NCBI GenBank assembly: GCA_947184155.2
Contig: CAMXCT020006573.1
Location: 329,641 to 393,640, forward strand
Reading direction: 5' to 3'
DNA: 64,000 nt
From: Cladocopium goreaui
Lineage: Eukaryota > Sar > Dinophyceae > Suessiales > Symbiodiniaceae
Shown here: piece by piece, positions 11,501 through 20,680 of the stretch
Layout of the letters: every line of letters begins with the position of its first letter
Numbering within the stretch: position 1 is the stretch's first letter
The notes under the pieces: model-generated
The model's database searches: none
Told to the model about the DNA's origin: nothing
What the model saw: the letters and a program-made list of their open reading frames with translations, nothing else
Made by a program: the position numbers and the translations under genes

Positions 11501-14500
11501 ACTACACTACACTCCACAACACTACAACCACAACTACACAACTACACAACTACACTCCACTACACTAAATTACACTCCGCTACACTCCACTACACTAAAC
11601 TACACTCCACTACACTACACTACCTTCCACTACACTTCACTACATTACATTGCACTACACTACACTCCACTACACTACAACTACAACTACAACTACACNN
11701 NNNNNNNNNNNNNNNNNNNNNNNNNNNNNNNNNNNNNNNNNNNNNNNNNNNNNNNNNNNNNNNNNNNNNNNNNNNNNNNNNNNNNNNNNNNNNNNNNNAA
11801 TAGATCGATAGTAGATACATAGAAGATAGATAGGTAAGGTAGGTAAGATAGGGTCAAGCCATTAATCGGAAACTAAAACCCGTTAATCGGAAACTAAAAC
11901 CCGTTAATCGGAAACTAAAACCCGTTAATCGGAAACTAAAACCTGTTAATCGGAAACTAAAATAATCGGAAACTAAAACCCGTGAATCGGAAACTAAAAC
12001 CCTTGAATCGGAAACCAAAAACCCGGAATCGGGAACCAAAGCTGAATCGTAAACTAAAGCAGGTGAATCGGAAACTAAAACCTGTTAATCGGAAACCAAA
12101 AGAATCGGAAACTAAAACCTGTTCATCAATCCTAATGGGCAACTTGTCTTCTTCCAATGGAGTGGATTGCATGGGTTCTCTTTAATTGGGATCAGACCAC
12201 GGCAAATCATGGGAGTGAAATCAGTCCGAAGGTAAGATGAATGTCAAAGGAGGACGTGATTTCGTATGAAGATAAGTTGTAGGTGCTATCCTATGTAACA
12301 CAGTCGCCAGACGGGGTTGGCGGATTTGATTTCTTATGAAGTGAATTAGCGGGTAATATCCTATTCAACATAGTGGCCAGAGGGGGTGGCGGATTTGATG
12401 TCTTATGAAGATAAGTTGAAGTTAATATCCTATTCAACATAGTGGCCAGAGGCGGTGGCGGATAATTTCCTTTTGAAGTGAAGTAGAGGGTAATATCCTA
12501 TTCAACATGGTGGCCAGAGGGGGTGGCGGATTTGATTTCCTTTGGAGTGAAGTAGAAGGTAATATCCTATTCAACATAGTGGCCAGAGGGGGTGGCGGAT
12601 TTGATTTCCTTTGGAGTGAAGTAGAAGGTAAAATCCTATTCAACATAGTGGCCAGAGGGTTTGTCGGATTTCATTTCCTTTGAAGTGAAGTAGAGGGTAA
12701 TATCCTACTCAACATAGTGGCCAGAGGGGGTGGCGGATTTGATTTCTTAGGATGGCGGATTTGATTTCTTAAGAAGATAAGTTGAAGTTAATATCCTATG
12801 TAGCATAGTGGCCAGACGGGGTTGGCGGATTTGATTTCTTATGAAGTGAATTAGCGGGTAATATCCTATTGAGCATAGTGGCCAGAGGGGGTGGCGGATT
12901 TGATGTCTTATGAAGATAAGTTGAAGTTAATATCCTATTGAACATAGTGGCCAGAGGAGGGTGGCGGATTTGATTTCTTTTGAAGTGAAGTAGAAGGTAA
13001 TATCCTATTCAACATAGTGGCCAGAGGGGGTGGCGGATTAGATTTCTTATGAAGTGAAGTAGAGGGTAATATCCTATTCAAGATAGTGGCCAGAGGGGGT
13101 GGCGGATTTGATTTCTTTTGAAGTGAAGTAGAAGGTAATATCCTATTCAACATAGTGGCCAGAGGGGGTGGCGGATTTCATTTCCTTTGAAGTGAAGTAG
13201 ATGGTAATATCGTATTCAACATAGTGGCCAGAGGGGGTGGCGGATTTGATTTCTTATGAAGATAAGTTGAAGTTAATATCCTATTCAACATAGTGGCCAG
13301 AGGGGGTGGCGGATTTAATTTCTTTTGAAGTGAAGTAGAAGGTAATATCCTATTCAACATAGTGGCCAGAGGAGGGTGGCGGATTCGATTTCTTGAAGAA
13401 AAGTATGTGAAGCAATATCCTAACATAGTGGCCAGAGGGGGTGGCGGATTTGATTTCTTATGAAGTGAAGTAGAAGTAGTATTCTATTCAACATAGTGGC
13501 CAGAGGGGGTGGCGGATTTGATTTCCTTTGAAGTGAAGTAGAAGGTAATATCCTAGTCAACATAGTGGCCAGAGGGGGTGGCGGATTTGATTTCCTTTGA
13601 AGTGAAGTAGAAGGTAATATCGTATTCAACATAGTGGCCAGAGGGGGTGGCGGATTTGATTTCTTATGAAGATAAGTTGAAGTTAATATCCTATTCAACA
13701 TAGTGGCCAGAGGGGGTGGCGGATTTAATTTCTTTTGAAGTGAAGTAGAAGGTAATATCCTATTCAACATAGTGGCCAGAGGAGGGTGGCGGATTTGATT
13801 TCTTAAGAAGTTGAGAGTGTCGCAGCTTTCATGGAGTGGCAAGTATTCAGAAGCTGCTTGTTCAAAATATGGTTTACTCAACTGTGTCTGAAGAGTCCCA
13901 ACGTCACAGTCTGTCTGTTGCCTCAGTCGAAACGCACCTGCTCTCGTGTGTTTTTTAGTTTCTGATTTTCTGGTTTTGGTTTCTGATTCGCGGTTTTTGG
14001 TTTCTGATTCGCGGGATTTTGGTTTCTGATTCGCGGGATTTTGGTTTCTGATTCGCGGGATTTTGGTTTCTGATTCGCGGGATTTTGGTTTCTGATTCGC
14101 GGGAGTTTGGTTTCTGATTCGCGGGATTTTAGTTTCTGATTCGCAGTTTTTAGTTTCTGATTCTCAGTTTCTGATTCGCGGAGTTTTGTTTCTGATTCGC
14201 GCATTTTAGTTTCTGATTCGCGGGATTTTTGGTTTCTGATTCGCGGGATTTTGGTTTCTGATTCGCGGATTTTAGTTTCTGATTCGCGGCTTTTAGTTTC
14301 TGATTCTTTGTTTCTGATTCGCGGTAAGTTTCTGATTCGCGGTTTGTTCTCCAGTCAGAGAAAGAGAGAGAAAGAGAAGAGACCTCAAGCACCTTTCGGT
14401 CCATCAGTGCATTCGCTCTGCCATCCTTGATTCACAACAACCAATCTCTCCTATAGGTTTCCTATTTTTGAAACTTCCGCCACCGCCTTGTGCGGTACTA

Positions 14501-15272
14501 CTGGTAATCAATATCAAATAATCAATAACTAATGATAATCAACAACAAATAACCAATCACTGTGGTTCTGTGAAATGCCCCCGGCTTTCACCTGGATCCG
14601 ATTGCCACTGACGGTCGAAGTCCAGGACCTTGCACATCTTCCGCGCATCCTGCAGCAAGGATAGCTCCAAATAAATAGCCAGTTTAGTAAGGAGCTTCAT
14701 AACTATGGACTATGGTGACTATGGGCCTATGGGGATAAATGTGGGATTTTGATGGATTTTGTATATCCATGGGATGTTCCCAATGATATCCGATATCTGC
14801 AAATACCCATGGGATTTGGGCTTTTCCGTTAGAAAATGAGTCCTCTCAGAGCCATCTCCACCGGAATCACTGGCCTCTGGCAGACTAAAATAGACCGATG
14901 GAGTGGAGACCAGCGCGGCAGTGCCACCCTTGTCACAAATCTCTGCCACGAAGGTGGAGACAGTGGCAGGGGAGAACCAATACCTGAGCACTACGGGCAC
15001 TACGGTGGCTAGTTGCTGAAAAAGCTTGCTGCAGTTGCTGCACCAACACATAGCTGTGTTTGTGGACAGCGGAAGTACCAAGATCGATCTATACAGATCT
15101 GATATCCAGAATCTCCATCTACCTGTATATAAACAAAGGGATGCAAAGGGCCAGCAATGGAATGTGGCCGGTCTCACAGTGCCTTAGCCAAAGGATGCCA
15201 AAGGATGCCAAAGGACTGATTCAAATCTGCCCTCTCCTCAGTTGCATCTAAGAAGTTCTTGGCAGCATCCAT
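8551..15272 (-). CDS. EEF1AKMT1: EEF1AKMT1-like (N6-adenine-MTase family) lysine methyltransferase, eight exons
   Basis: S-adenosylmethionine-dependent methyltransferase; the animal homologue (formerly N6AMT2) methylates a lysine of elongation factor eEF1A. Exons: 15217-15272 (ATG at 15272), 14875-14983, 14592-14649, 10016-10085, 9601-9692, 9265-9353, 8952-8989, 8551-8728 (TGA). Phases agree at all seven junctions and the total is 690 nt, 229 codons, close to the 214 residues of the human protein. Motifs in order: YWFSPATVSTF, ALVSTPSVYFSLPE, VLDFDRQWQSDPGYVFYDFN, the catalytic FVLIDPPF (D/N-P-P-[YFW]) with TREVWEKY, CLLCTTIAENAAMMLELMG, FRPGIPNLVYQ and YSIYVNYSSD. The tail after about residue 195 is Ser/Asp/Pro-rich and not conserved. 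Donors are five GT and two GC; acceptors are AG, six of seven followed by G. The third intron (10086-14591, 4506 bp) is filled with tandem arrays and an assembly gap. The start codon is the first in-frame ATG before the conserved block; an upstream exon is possible. Confidence 0.9.
9730..9830. mobile_element. Stowaway-like MITE, copy 2
   Basis: 101 bp, ends CCATCTGGTTA / TAACCAGAGGG with flanking TA on both sides. Lies wholly inside the fourth intron of the EEF1AKMT1-like gene (9693-10015), so here it is intron cargo and not the whole intron. Confidence 0.9.
10240..10765. repeat. AT-rich tandem array, unit about 30 bp
   Basis: Repeats of AATAATCAATAACTAATGAT plus CAATAAC, with many small variants. 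It is the outer array on the low-coordinate side of the EEF1AKMT1-like third intron. The same unit reappears once at 14505-14565 on the far side. Confidence 0.9.
10985..11468. repeat. 93-96 bp tandem repeat, five copies
   Basis: Units begin near 11009, 11103, 11199, 11292 and 11385 with GCACGCCGTTGTGGCGCGAAG and contain CGGACCACTTTTGGAAGTTGAGATG. The minus strand stays open through it (10747-11451, 234 codons) with a recurring KCASRHNGVHFF-like block. From memory, similar hypothetical proteins are common in Symbiodiniaceae genome annotations; I regard them as translated repeat, not genes. Located in the EEF1AKMT1-like third intron. Confidence 0.85.
11470..11698. repeat. Simple repeat, CACTA/ACTAC units
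   Basis: Degenerate pentanucleotide array (ACTAC, ACTCC, ACATT variants) running into the assembly gap. Confidence 0.95.
11699..11798. other. Assembly gap (100 N)
   Basis: Exactly 100 N, the usual scaffold placeholder, between the pentanucleotide array and a short GATA-type repeat. The true length of the third EEF1AKMT1-like intron is therefore unknown. Confidence 0.99.
11855..12122. repeat. 21-bp tandem repeat (array L)
   Basis: About 13 units of AATCGGAAACTAAAACCCGTT with variants. The unit is the approximate reverse complement of the one at 13950-14345. Confidence 0.9.
12290..13806. repeat. 69-bp satellite with higher-order structure
   Basis: About 21 units of the type GTGGCCAGAGGGGGTGGCGG followed by ATTTGATTTCTTWTGAAGWKAAGTWGAAGKTAATATCCTATTCAACATA. 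Blocks at 13204-13384 and 13614-13794 are near-identical and 410 bp apart, i.e. a six-unit higher-order repeat. Because 69 is a multiple of three, the minus strand reads as a 23-residue repeat (LNRILPSTSLQ...PPPPLAT) for long stretches, broken by indels. Confidence 0.95.
13950..14345. repeat. 21-22 bp tandem repeat (array R)
   Basis: About 18 units of TTTCTGATTCGCGGGATTTTGG with variants; inverted and diverged relative to array L at 11855-12122. Confidence 0.9.
14505..14566. repeat. Short copy of the AT-rich unit
   Basis: AATCAATAACTAATGATAATCAAC with flanks as in 10240-10765, in the same orientation, just downstream of the 14592-14649 exon. Confidence 0.8.
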
Positions 15273-15929
15273 GGCTTTGGCGGGCCGCCTGCACGAACTC
15301 GCTTTCCTAGCCTTTCAAAATCATGCCTGTTCAACAAATCAGGCGCTGGATAGAACAAGTGAGAGGAGTGAAGGATCCCAGTCCCACAGCATCAAGAGCA
15401 TTTTGGTTGCATTCTGTATTAGGTGCATCATGATCGAACTCAATTGGATTGAATATGCTGCTTGGGTCCACCAGCTATGACAGCTTTGGTCACGCAAAGT
15501 GTATCTTGAGAGCAAAGTGACAATGTCAAGGATGCGATCAATGGGACCAAACCAGTCTCGAATGCAATCAATTGCCGAGTGTCATTGGGGATCAAGCCTA
15601 TTTCTCAATGGTTCATCCCAAATTCAAACCTATTTTGGATCACCCAAATCCCTGATGACGCTGCTGAATCTTGTCTGTTGGTCCATTGGAGTGACAGCAG
15701 AGCTGTTAAGTGTCAGCCAAGTGCCAGTGCAAATCGATGCTGTTGGTCTTCTGATCTTCCGAGCTTTTTACCACGCTATCCTCTCACTGCTGGCAAAGGG
15801 CATCAGCCCGCAACAGAAGTTGTAACCTCATCCGACGTAGAGATTTTCGGCAGCAACCAGAGAGGTGTAATTGTTGGGCAAAGGAGATCAGGATAGAAGC
15901 GAGGGCCTTGCTTCGGTTACAATGTCTCA

Positions 15930-16325
15930 CTGCATACATACGTGTATAATATCATTATAATAAATATATATATATATATATTAGATATTATGTATGTATG
16001 TATGTATGTATGTATGGATGGATGGATGGATGGATGGATGGATGGATGTAATGTAATGTAATGGAATGGAATGGAATGGAATGGAATGCAATGCAATGCA
16101 CTGCACTGCACTGCAATGCAATGCAATGCAATGCAACGCAATGCAATGCAATGCAATGTAATGTAATGTATGTATGTAATGTAATGTAATGTAATGTAAT
16201 GTTATGGTATGGTATGTTATGGTATGTTATGGTATGTTATGGTATGTTATGGTATGTTATGGTATGTATGTATGTATGTAGGTATGTATGTATGTATATA
16301 CACGTACGTAATAGTATAACATATA
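15930..16325. repeat. Compound microsatellite with changing unit
   Basis: Successive blocks of TA, TATG, GATG, TAATG, GAATG, CAATG/CACTG, TAATG, GTATGTTATG and TATG again. No gene here. The region 15300-15930 between this and the EEF1AKMT1-like start has no exon I can support. Confidence 0.95.
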
Positions 16326-17199
16326 TATATGAATATAATAGAATACATGTGTCATATGTGCGTCTGTTACAATATATATATATATGTGTGTGTGTGTTTT
16401 ACGGTCATCTATTTATACCATATTATATGTTCTATCCGAACACATTTCGGTGTATCGGTGCGAAAAACGCTTAGCGGACCCCAATCCCCAACGCTATGCT
16501 CTTTTCTCATCACAGGATGCAACTCAAGGTATGAGATGTATGAGGATTTCAAATTTTGGGGCTCGATATTTGAAATCCAGCGGTCCTGCTGTTCATGCTT
16601 GGCATTGCTTGGCGCCTCTGTCGCGCTTTTTTCGCGCAGCGACGTTGGGCCGTGCACGACTTCGAGCGCCGTGATCCGCTGCCGGCGGATCGCGGCGGGC
16701 GAAGCCGCGCATCGTGCTGTCGGCATCCCAAACCGAAGTTGGCCTTAAACCACCGCTGTAGGCTCCTTTGTAGCAGTTTCTGGTTCGGCAGAGATTTATT
16801 TCGCTGGGATCATGGATGAAGCAGGGTCCTTGGTGGCCACTTTTGGACATGAATCAGCTTTGGATTGAGCTATTTTGAGGAATGCATCCATCTTTATATC
16901 CGATTTTAATCGATTTTACGTCTACGTCTCATCGATTCTAGTTTGGCAATTCCCCCATAGGGGAACCACCACATCCCTTTCCATCCTGAAGATCCACCTT
17001 GAGTTTTTGTCCAAGATCGACTCTACTGCTGTCTTTACTCGATGAAACCACTTCTCAAATGAAGCACAGTCCCACTTGGCTCGTCTCTCGTTCTGCTTCC
17101 ACAGCTGCGCAGATGTTCTTTTTCAGTCGCCTTTCCGAAAACCATACGACTTTTCTTTCTTCGCTTCTGTTCTTTCTCTCCGTTTTGCTTTCTCCTCAT

Positions 17200-17492
17200 C
17201 GGTGCAGATCTGTACACTGTACACAAAGACATTGCTGCGGATTGTCGTCTGAATGCTGGCCAAGCGTATGGGCGGTGTCATGTGTCATCAGGGATTCCCA
17301 TGCTGCTTGGAACTTTTCTGGGAACGAGACCCAGGGACCCAGCAATCTTTGGGATTGGTTTTTCCGAAGGACAGCAGGATGCTCCTTCAGAATGAAGTGG
17401 AAGGTGCTGGCCTCCTTTGGAGATTCAAGCTTTGCTTGTTGATCCACTTCATACAGGGAGGCGCCGCAACCCATTGCTGAAGCAAATTCCAT
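17200..17492 (-). CDS. 5' part of an unnamed gene, possible N-myristoylated start (MGCGAS)
   Basis: Function unknown. Minus-strand frame open from ATG at 17492 (MEFASAMGCGAS) and again ATG at 17474 (MGCGASLYEVDQQAKLESPK). The second start would give a Gly2/Cys3 N-terminus suited to myristoylation and palmitoylation, a common start of dinoflagellate signalling proteins; the first start would not. A GC donor (AAGGAG before GCCAGC) near 17422 may end the first exon, otherwise the frame runs on to about 17196. Just upstream the minus strand reads ...TTTCAG then ATTGGCTCAAG (17506-17516), a trans-splice acceptor followed by a spliced-leader remnant, which argues that this is a real mRNA 5' end. 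Downstream candidate exons at 17040-17215 are Lys/Glu-rich in two frames. Confidence 0.5.
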
Positions 17493-17505
17493 CCTACTGG
17501 TTGAA

Positions 17506-17515
17506 CTTGAGCCAA
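17506..17515 (-). promoter_or_regulatory. Relic spliced-leader sequence in a 5' UTR
   Basis: Minus strand TTGGCTCAAG, identical to the last ten bases of the dinoflagellate spliced leader, directly after a TTTCAG acceptor and 14 bases before the first ATG of the gene at 17200-17492. Such relics mark genes that re-entered the genome through a trans-spliced mRNA (known in dinoflagellates). Confidence 0.65.
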
Positions 17516-17927
17516 TCTGAAAGAGATCTAAGTTTCCGTGAATCAGCTGGTTCAGTGATTCAAAGCAACTTCGAAGAACTGAATTGTCAAGACATCTACC
17601 TGGCGCTGGGAATCCGAGCTCAGTGTTCGCAAGCCCATGGGTTGGGTGTCGGGCTGCAGGCCGGGTCAAGGCGGAATGGAGGAACAGGGGAATGAAGTTC
17701 TGGTAACATGTTCCAAGAGTCATTTCTTGAATCTCTTTCATTATCCTAGGATAGAAGGTCACTACAATCCGTTCTGAATACTTCACAGTTGTGCAGCTGT
17801 TCCCCATGAGTTGTCAGCATTAGGTTGTGTGTCTATCAAGGTGGACCAGCATTGTTTTCTTGTCCGTCATTGTCGTCTCAATCTGCTTCATACTCTAGTA
17901 TTCATCTTTTTTATCCTCTTTCCACCT

Positions 17928-18735
17928 CTTCCTAATCCTCCTCTGGCAAACGCTGAGTTGCCCACCCAACAAGCCAAGTCCCCTTGAGCTCCTCGACGCG
18001 TGTCACAGCCTCGCTTAGCAAACTGCTGGTACGAGTGCAATTTGGGTATGGGTCAAAACCCACTCAGTACTACACTCAGTACCCTGGTGAACCCCAAAAT
18101 AGCTTGTATAGCTGGATGTTATCCCCCCACATCTGTTATTTCATAGGTTTTCAACGGTTATGACCCATACCCATTTTTGTTCCCATCCAAGTTTCACTGG
18201 CAGCCGCAATGATGCTGAGTTCACTACACCGCTCGCAGGGGAAGTAGGCATCAAAGCAATGGGCCTGGCCATATTCTCCAGGGACCATCCAAATGTAGAT
18301 AAGATGCCAACTGGGTTTGTCTTAAATTGTCTTACAATATGGTCTACCCTCTGGTAATTTAATATAGCTATTGAAAATGGTGATTTATAGTGGATTTTCC
18401 GATTAAAAATTGTGATTTTCCATAGTTATGTGACAGTTTACCAGAGGGTACCCCATAGTTTTATGTGGCTTTATCATCATAATGTTATCATCATTTTCCC
18501 CATGAAAATGAGGATTTGGAGGGTTCAGCCCATGTTTTTTTGTGACATCCCCTGGACCAAAAAAAAGAAGCCGAGCCGCCGCCTGTGCATTTGGGGGGCA
18601 GGTCGCGGGAGACGACAAGTGATCCATGGCTGGCAGCATCGCAGCTGCCTCCCAAAGAGGCATAGGATACTCCCCAAACAGCCGTAAAATGTGGGAAAAT
18701 ATGAAATATGTGAATGAAAAAAATTGGGACAACAA
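17928..18735 (-). CDS. Unnamed gene with a MITE-derived candidate intron
   Basis: Protein not recognised. The minus-strand frame 18735-18442 (with LRLFGEYPMPLWEAAA) ends at CTG and meets GTAAAC inside the element at 18347-18448; after its terminal CCAG the frame resumes in phase 0 at 18350 (RVDHIVRQFKTNPVGILSTF). Removing 18351-18441 (91 nt) thus gives one continuous frame. Further downstream blocks are 18190-18280 in a second frame (GCCCATTGC start, CFDAYFPCERCSELSII, donor GTGAAA) and 17928-18010, ending LVGWATQRLPEED and stop. The exon order is plausible but the later joins are not proven. Confidence 0.4.
18044..18176. repeat. Diverged relative of the inverted element at 52622/53852
   Basis: Shares TGGGTATGGGTCAAAACC at one end, GGTTATGACCCATACCCA at the other, and a core with CCTGGTGAACC.CAAAATAGCT. 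The two ends are inverted copies of each other. Confidence 0.6.
18347..18448. mobile_element. Stowaway-like MITE, copy 3
   Basis: 102 bp between TA dinucleotides with perfect ends CCCTCTGGTAA / TTTACCAGAGGG. Its internal GTAAAC...CCAG (minus strand, 18441 to 18351) acts as a candidate intron in the gene at 17928-18735. Confidence 0.9.
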
Positions 18736-19431
18736 TGATTAATCGCTCAATTATGGGATACCATATCATATCATATCATATCATATTCTCAAACAAACTC
18801 AATGGCCACTGCAACAAAAGACGTGTCGCCATACCTATTACTGTGACCATTGAAGTAAGATACAAGTATAGGATATGCTACAGGGACGCATGACCACCCA
18901 ACAGCACGTTTTTGCAGCTGTGGATTCCACTGTGCCAGCCAAAGTCAAGCCCAGGAAGCCTGAAAGCGCAACCTCGGGAAGGCAGCGTTCCATGCCAATG
19001 CAAAAAAAGAATCCAAATCCATTGAGAATCCTTAATCAATCCCTCAAAGTGAAGATTTAGGTACGCAGGAGAAGTGGGAAATAGATGGAAATAGTATGAA
19101 ATAGTGATAACCATTGACCATCATTGAAAATTAGATATTGATTTCATCCATAATTATTGATCATCATTGATAATTCAGTCTTCAAGCTCCCCAATTCTTC
19201 AAACATGTCAAGACTCCCGAGCAAAACTGCAGCCGTTGCCGCCAGGCAGCTTTGTCAGGCCACAGCAAGTGGGAAAGCGGATGTCACCCATCCAGCAGCT
19301 GAGTTCTCCAACAGGAATGGCCCTAGCAGCGAAGCGCAGCTTGCGTACCGTGGCACGGAAGGTTCTCCCCGGACCAGGGGGCATAAAACCAACTATTTTA
19401 TGGGGTGATCATGAGATTAAATGGATGATAT

Positions 19432-19450
19432 ACACATTGACATGTGTGTA

Positions 19451-19483
<33 letters not shown>

Positions 19484-19600
19484 ATATATATTATACTATA
19501 TATATTATATTATATATATATTATATTATATTATATTATATTATATTATATTATATTATGTTATATTATATTATATTATATTATATATATATACATATAC
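19432..19600. repeat. TATG and TTATA microsatellite
   Basis: (TATG)n followed by a long TATTA/TTATA array. Upstream, 19200-19390 minus strand is open and reads RTFRATVRKLRFAARAIPVGE, a possible exon of unknown identity. Confidence 0.9.
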
Positions 19601-19893
19601 AATAACCAACAATCTGATATTTGGGTGTCTAAAAATATGGTGCCCCCCAATCCACTGGTTTCTGATCATGTTCCCTGTTCATCCCTGTTCCCATGTTCAC
19701 TCATTTTCAGACAAAGCCATAATAGAGATACAACGGTCTGGCCCGTATCTGCAACCAATACAGCACTGATCCTGTTCAGCTGTCACAGTCGTCTATCGCA
19801 GTTGTGTTTCCGAGAATGGCAAGGAAACAGCGGGAAAACCGGGGTTTGTCTGGAGATATGGTGCCACAAAATCCAATATAATCCAATGATCCA

Positions 19894-20456
19894 TCATATT
19901 TTTCCCTTTGAAATTGCCATTTTATGGACATCCTGGTATCCTCCATTTTCAGACCCTGGCACAAACAACCCATCCTTCACAGCCACACCTGGTATCACAA
20001 CACTTCTCACAGGTGAACTCCTGCAGCTCAGATCATCGTCCAGCCACCAAAGCACGTTCGCAGCCTGTCCTTGTCGAAGCACCCGGGCTCTGCTAGGGCA
20101 GGACACCTGGCAACAAAAAATCCATGCTGTGGCGAAGGTCGAGGTCCTTTCCAAAGGAGCGTCTAGCTCAGAGAGACACATGTTAGCCTCTGGTAAACTA
20201 ACATAACTATGGAAAATCACATTTTTTTGTGGGTAAATCCACTATAAATGGTCATTTTCAATAGCTATGTTAAATTACCAGAGGCATGCGTCTCAGGAAT
20301 CTTCAAGACTTTCCATGCGCGCTGCCTTTTGTCCAGGACTTTCAGAGACGCAACCTGACTCTTGCAGGCGCCACTTTGCGACGTCCATGTCTGGACCAAG
20401 GCCGGTTGAATAAAAACAAGCCGCCTATGCGACGAAGGCAAAAGGATTTTGTTCAA
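19894..20456 (-). CDS. Unnamed gene with a MITE-derived candidate intron
   Basis: Protein not recognised. The minus-strand frame from 20456 (QSGACKSQVASLKVLDKRQ ... KIPETHAS) reaches TCTG at 20279, where the element at 20186-20285 begins with GTAATT. After its terminal CCAG the frame continues at 20189 as E-A-N-M-C-L-S-E-L-D-A-P-L-E and stays open to 19894 (VLWWLDDDLS). The split codon G|AG is restored exactly, so 20190-20278 (89 nt) behaves as a GT-AG intron. A GTGTCC donor after FCCQ near 20110 may end the exon earlier. It lies downstream of the Cys-rich gene on the same strand. Confidence 0.45.
20186..20285. mobile_element. Stowaway-like MITE, copy 4
   Basis: 100 bp, ends GCCTCTGGTAA / TTACCAGAGGC; flanks TTA and ATG, so the TA target site is only kept on one side. 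Forms a candidate 89-nt intron of the gene at 19894-20456. Confidence 0.9.
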
Positions 20457-20680
20457 CCAGCTGGTTCTTGGAACTGCTTCCCTTCAAAACATGGTTGGGC
20501 CAAGGACAAAAAGCTTTTTTTAATCTGTTCATGCTTCCAAGCAACCAGTTGCCATATTTGTCCAGGTGCACGTCAAATTATGTTGTAGACTGTATATTGC
20601 TCTCTTTCAACTTGCTAGCTTTACATGCAAGTGACACTTGCTGCAGATTCGGATTGGGTCTAAAGAAACAATGGAGCCAC

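Noticed and set aside
12434..13881. Minus-strand frames with a 23-residue repeat as a repeat protein
   Set aside because: They follow the 69-bp satellite period, are broken by indels and sit in an intron.
10240..14566. CRISPR array
   Set aside because: Units are tandem without unique spacers, and the context is a eukaryotic intron.
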